A model generated the notes under the pieces. It was not told the DNA's origin and ran no database searches. It worked only from the letters and a program-made list of their open reading frames with translations. From Primulina eburnea (taxonomy: Eukaryota > Streptophyta > Magnoliopsida > Lamiales > Gesneriaceae), in NCBI RefSeq assembly GCF_022965805.1, contig NC_133105.1, forward strand, positions 31,185,589-31,249,588: DNA of 64,000 bases, written 5' to 3'. Within the stretch, counting starts at the first letter, position 1. The number at the start of each line of letters is the position of its first letter. This document shows positions 60,087 to 64,000 of this stretch, in pieces. The position numbers and the translations under genes were made by a program.

Positions 60087-62273
60087 TGTAATGCCCGAGA
60101 TTTAATTATTGTAATCAGACATTGATTAACTGACATAATTGAGATATATAGAACTCAAATGACGAGGCCGGGCGTCGGTGCAAGAAAAACAAGATTTGTA
60201 CAGAACCTTCGGCGCTCGAGCGGTAGAAAAGGACCGCCCGAGCGCCAATGCACCACAAATATGGAGGTTGGGCTGAATGTCTGGCGCTCGAGCGGTAGAA
60301 AAGAACCGCTCGAGCGCTAGTGTTCGTAAGAATATGCTTGGGACATAATATATGGCGCCCGAGCGGTAGAAAGTTACCGCTCGAGCACCAATGGATAATC
60401 ACCTGAGCATCCGAGCAGAAAACTTCCGCGCCCGAGCGGTAAAGATCAACCGCTCGAGCGCGAGACATGCAAAAGGAAAAGGTGCCACTTGCTTTCATTC
60501 ATGTCACGGGTATATATATATATATACACATGCAAAACCTTCAGATGTTCAGAAGGAAATCGAGAAGTTAGGGAAAGGCTTCGTTCTTGAGTTTTGGAAA
60601 TTAAGTACGAGAAATCCGTCCGTCAGAATTCGAATCCGACTTCAGTACTGTGTTCTTATTAACACAGGCTACAACTGGACGTAAGTTTTGTTACATTTTA
60701 GACATGCTTTGAATTTATGATGTTGTCAGAATTGAATATGAATCAGATATGGTGTTTCTACTACCGTAGATATTGTATAATCGAAGTCAGATTGAAGAAT
60801 AGACTGTTTATACAATTGTTATGATTTTCTGAAGATCTTGATTTAGATTGAACACTAGATTTGTAGTGTTCTTGGTTTAAGAATAGAAAGATGATTATTT
60901 CTATGAATTCTGGTATTATATCTGTGATGTGTGAACTGACGGGGTTATCAAGACTGTATTGTGTATCGTTGAAACATCAGTGATTCAGATTGCTTAGATT
61001 CAGAAATGAATTCGATTGTATTGTAATATCGTTGATATGGATTAGATTGTATCTGTTTCGATATTGATCAGATTATATACAGAGTGGAGTATTGATCAGA
61101 ACAGACTGTGTATTGAGTGATTCATTGATACAACGTATTCGATATTGTCATTTCAGATTGGATATGGACAGAGTTGAATACAGGTCATCGTCTTCGTCAG
61201 ACAGGGACGACAAAGGTATAATTCATGTGATATTTGGGAAGATGTAACTCAAATCAGATTTCATTTGAGTTTCCCAACAAAATCACATACTAGAATTATT
61301 GTTGTTTATTTGATGATTTGATTATGCTTTGTTTACAGATTGTTATTCATTGCATTTGAGATAGGAAAGTTTGACATTGTCATATTCAGATATGAATATG
61401 ATTATGCTCTGTTTATAGATTAATATTCATAGCATTTAAGATAGAAAGTATTTTGGACAGAACCGGCCAAAAGCTAGACGTTCGGTGGTAGTGACGCTTC
61501 GGATCAGATCTAGACCGATTGCAGATATTCGATACAGCTAGCACCGAAGTCTAAGAATAAGACGTACAGTCACCCCGAAGGGAGAGTAGGTGACAGCCAT
61601 TGACGTCTTATTCACAACGGGATCCTAGAGTTATAGTTGAGTCGAGTCTAGACATGATTTGACTAGAACAGCATGCGTGTATGAATTGGTTTCATAGACT
61701 ATGGAACCTATTGTTATTGCTTTTAGTCATGACAGCATGTTTCATGATTTAGAGTTGTTGATTTGCATGCTTATCTGATTGAGTGGCATGTTTAGTTAGA
61801 TTAGATTTCATAGATGATGAAATCTATTACCATTGCTATTGCTTTTATTCATGACATCATGTTTCATGAATTATTATGTGTATATGCATGTTTACCATGT
61901 TTTATACGAGGATTTATTCTCACCGGAGTTTTCCGGCTGTTGTCTTGTTTTGTATGTGTGCATGACAACAGGTGGGGTTGGATCAGGGTCGAGATGAGAA
62001 AGAGGCTGGACTAGATAGCGTGGTGATTCCGGACTTAATGGAGATTTGGTTTTATTACTAGAACTTAGTAGTTGAACCTTAGATTAGTTAAAAGACTAGT
62101 TGTATCTTTATACTGAATTGTAGTTTTATATAGAGATGTATATTATTTAGATGCCATTACCTTCCGCAGTTTGCATTTAAAAAAAAAAGAAAAATTTTTA
62201 GACCCTGTTTATCAGAGCTTGTAATTAAATCCCAACAATGATTAAGAAGATGATTAGCGTCCGGGTCCCCACA
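60087..62273 (+). mobile_element. Solo gypsy LTR I
   Basis: 2187 bp, TGTAATGCCCGAG to CGGGTCCCCACA, with a perfect target duplication CCTCA (60082-60086 and 62274-62278). No internal region. It resembles piece N and carries four GC-rich hairpins. Predicted ORFs inside are not genes. Confidence 0.92.
60211..60461. repeat. Array of four GC-rich hairpins in solo LTR I
   Basis: Hairpins at 60211-60246, 60283-60317, 60354-60389 and 60428-60461. Each is a stem of 13-14 bp of the type GGCGCTCGAGCGGT/ACCGCTCGAGCGCC around an 8-base A-rich loop, spaced by 36-38 bases. The stems keep pairing with few mismatches although their sequences differ. Confidence 0.88.
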
Positions 62274-62679
62274 CCTCATATGGCATGGTTAAGGGCAAGT
62301 GTCATTATTTTTCACATTACACGCAAGACCGCGGGTGCGGTGATTCAAGGAGTGCGGGTGCGCCATACTCTCGGCAACCCTAACATTTTTAACAAAATAG
62401 TGACCGGCGTCTGGGTGCGGTCTTGCTTCGCATAAAATGGCCAACTTTCTGTCCATGCAACCGCGGGTGTGGTCTGAGTTACACCGCGGGTGCGATATGG
62501 CTTCGGCTTTCTTGCTAAACAACATAATTGCATGACCGCGGGTGCACATCCCGTTTTGAGCGCAGGTGCAGTCTTGCAACCTCTAATTTTCATGTATTTT
62601 CTCCCTTCAGTGCATGTAATGCATTCCCATATCATCCGAGTATCATTTTAATGAAAAACTAATAATCTCGAGCCTTACA
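62274..62679 (-). repeat. 3' LTR of element J, right part (H)
   Basis: Continues 59083-60086 after the second CCTCA copy and ends ATCTCGAGCCTTACA. A degenerate GC-rich array lies at 62327-62575. Confidence 0.85.
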
Positions 62680-62692
62680 TTTCTCCCCCTCT
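62680..62692 (-). other. Polypurine tract of element J
   Basis: AGAGGGGGAGAAA on the minus strand, directly before the LTR start TGTAAGGCTCGAG. This identifies H as J's 3' LTR. Confidence 0.87.
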
Positions 62693-64000
62693 AAGAAATG
62701 ATTTCGTCCTCGAAATCACAAGTAATTATCAATTATACATGACAAGTAATATAATCAATACTGAAAATTTTACTTACATCATGTAAACAATTCGGGAGTG
62801 TTTCTGTCGCATATCGCTTCTGTCTCCCACGTCGCTTCTTCGATGCATGATGACTCCATTGGGACTTTCACTAACGGAATAGTTTTCGTCCTGGATCTTC
62901 TTTTCTTTTCGATCAAGAATTTGTATCGGTTGCTCAATATAGCTCAAGGTCTGATCAAGCTCCCAGCTTCGTCAGGCTGAATGACATGAGAAATATCTGG
63001 CGCATGTACTACGCAACATTTGATACATGAAACAACGTCATTTGTATTCCCGATAGAGAGGAGGAAGATCAGTCGATCAGCTCGGTCGCCCAATTCTTCT
63101 CTAAAATCTCGTAAGGACCTGATGTATCTAGGAGACCAATTTCCCACGCTTGCCAAATCTGACAAACGCCTCTGAATAGAGAAATCTTTCAAGAAAACAC
63201 TCTGTCTCCTTGCTCGGAATACCAAAGTTCTACGTCTGACGTTGGCGTACTTGGCTTGCCTATCCTGTTGCCGTCTTCCTTCTTTTCTCGAATGATTTTC
63301 ACTTCTCAGTCATGTCACAAATCATATCTGGTCCAAGTTTGGTACTCGGAGATGTCATCCCAGTATAGCGAGATCTGCACTTCTTACCATATAAAGCTTC
63401 AAACGGTTCCATCTCAATGCGTCTGGAGCTATTATTGTAAGAGAATTCACAAAGAGGTAGAGAATCTTGCCAACTAGTGCCAAAATCTAGCACTACGGCT
63501 CTCAACATATCCTCTAAAGTCTGGATAGTCCGCTCTGACTGTCCGTCTGTCTTAGGATGGTAAGCAGTACTCAGGTGTAATGTCGTACCTAAGGCATGCT
63601 GTAAACTGTGCCAGAAATGTGAAGTGAATCGTGGATCACGATCTGATACGATAGACTTCGGCACACCATGTAATTGACTACATCTCGAACATATATCTCC
63701 GCCATTTGATCGTGTCTGAAAGTCATTCTATACGGGATGAAACAAGCTGATTTGGTCAGTCTGTCGATAATGACCCAAATCGCATCACAGCCTCGGGAAG
63801 ATCGCTGGTAACTTCGTCACGAAATCCATGGAAATGTGATCCCATTTCCATTCTGGAATAGCTAAACTCTGAAGTAACCCTCCGGCTTCTTCTCTCGGCC
63901 TACCTGTTGGCAGTTCAAGCATTTAGACACATATTTTGCGATGTCTAACTTCATCTGCTTCCACCAGAACTGTGTCTTCAAATCATTGTACATCTTTCTG
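62693..64000 (-). pseudogene. 3' part of Tekay-like pol of element J: integrase and decayed chromodomain region
   Basis: Reading leftward from the edge: integrase zinc finger ([20 protein letters not shown] near 63925-63990), an interrupted core, then an open stretch 63299-63664 with [15 protein letters not shown] and [13 protein letters not shown] (the second Asp and the Glu of the DDE triad) and [11 protein letters not shown]. After a frameshift comes the C-terminal domain (63225-62944, with PRYIRSLRDFREELGDRADRL-like text), then a chromodomain-like stretch LSYIEQPIQILDRKEK and EEATWETEA in different frames (62800-62950). Several shifts and stops make it a pseudogene. It runs off the right edge. 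Confidence 0.87.

Noticed and set aside
60211..60461. Regularly spaced palindromes considered as a CRISPR-like array
   Set aside because: The sequence lies in a plant LTR, the repeats are hairpins with differing arms, the spacers are LTR sequence, and no cas genes exist.

Overview
The window is a block of nested LTR retrotransposons from a flowering plant, probably a eudicot. The evidence is plant-type Ty3/gypsy lineages (Tekay-like and Athila-like), long-LTR Ty1/copia elements, primer sites matching plant tRNA-Met and tRNA-Asp, a small CACTA transposon, and AT-rich sequence. I see no free-standing host gene, rRNA, tRNA or CRISPR array. The species cannot be named from the sequence.

Layout. 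1-4876: 5' part of a minus-strand Tekay-like element (A) with an unbroken gag-pol frame running off the left edge; it sits in the leader of copia element B. 4877-9710: the rest of B's leader and a gag-pol with one stop codon. 9711-23193: B's 3' LTR, split by a complete 11.4 kb Athila-like element (C, minus strand, 10845-22249). 23194-26111: gag start and 5' LTR of Tekay-like element D, into which B had inserted. 26112-30637: old LTR remnants and a broken copia fragment. 30638-33988: another gypsy LTR and gag start (L), its LTR split by a 1.24 kb CACTA element. 33990-38980: a 51-bp minisatellite and four LTR pieces (M, N, O, P). 38981-42592: a copia LTR (K) flanked on both sides, in opposite orientation, by arrays of the same gypsy integrase fragment. 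42593-59082: Tekay-like element G (plus), whose 5' LTR holds a solo LTR (F), which itself holds a complete but defective copia element (E). 59083-64000: 3' end of minus-strand Tekay-like element J, whose 3' LTR holds solo LTR I. Matching 5-bp target duplications support the insertions of C, E, F and I.

The outstanding feature is Athila element C. Between its integrase and its 3' LTR, where Athila relatives may carry an env-like gene, it has two intact intronless ORFs in the element's sense direction. One (13664-14302) is a LONELY GUY (LOG) cytokinin-activating phosphoribohydrolase. The other (14513-15058) is a basic Cys-rich protein resembling the nucleic-acid-binding proteins of carla- and vitiviruses (Betaflexiviridae). 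Each has a pyrimidine-tract/CAG acceptor-like site just upstream, so spliced subgenomic mRNAs are possible. The two LTRs differ at one base in 1570, so the insertion is very recent. An element pairing a hormone-activating enzyme with a possible silencing suppressor is not a standard retrotransposon layout and is my main candidate for an undescribed system.

The other elements form a layered record of insertion and decay. A looks potentially active. B is nearly intact. E has fairly similar LTRs but lacks its integrase, which suggests mobilisation in trans. The Tekay-like LTRs carry one of two kinds of GC-rich dyad-symmetric array, either ACCGCGGGTGCGGT units or longer GGCGCTCGAGCGG hairpins.
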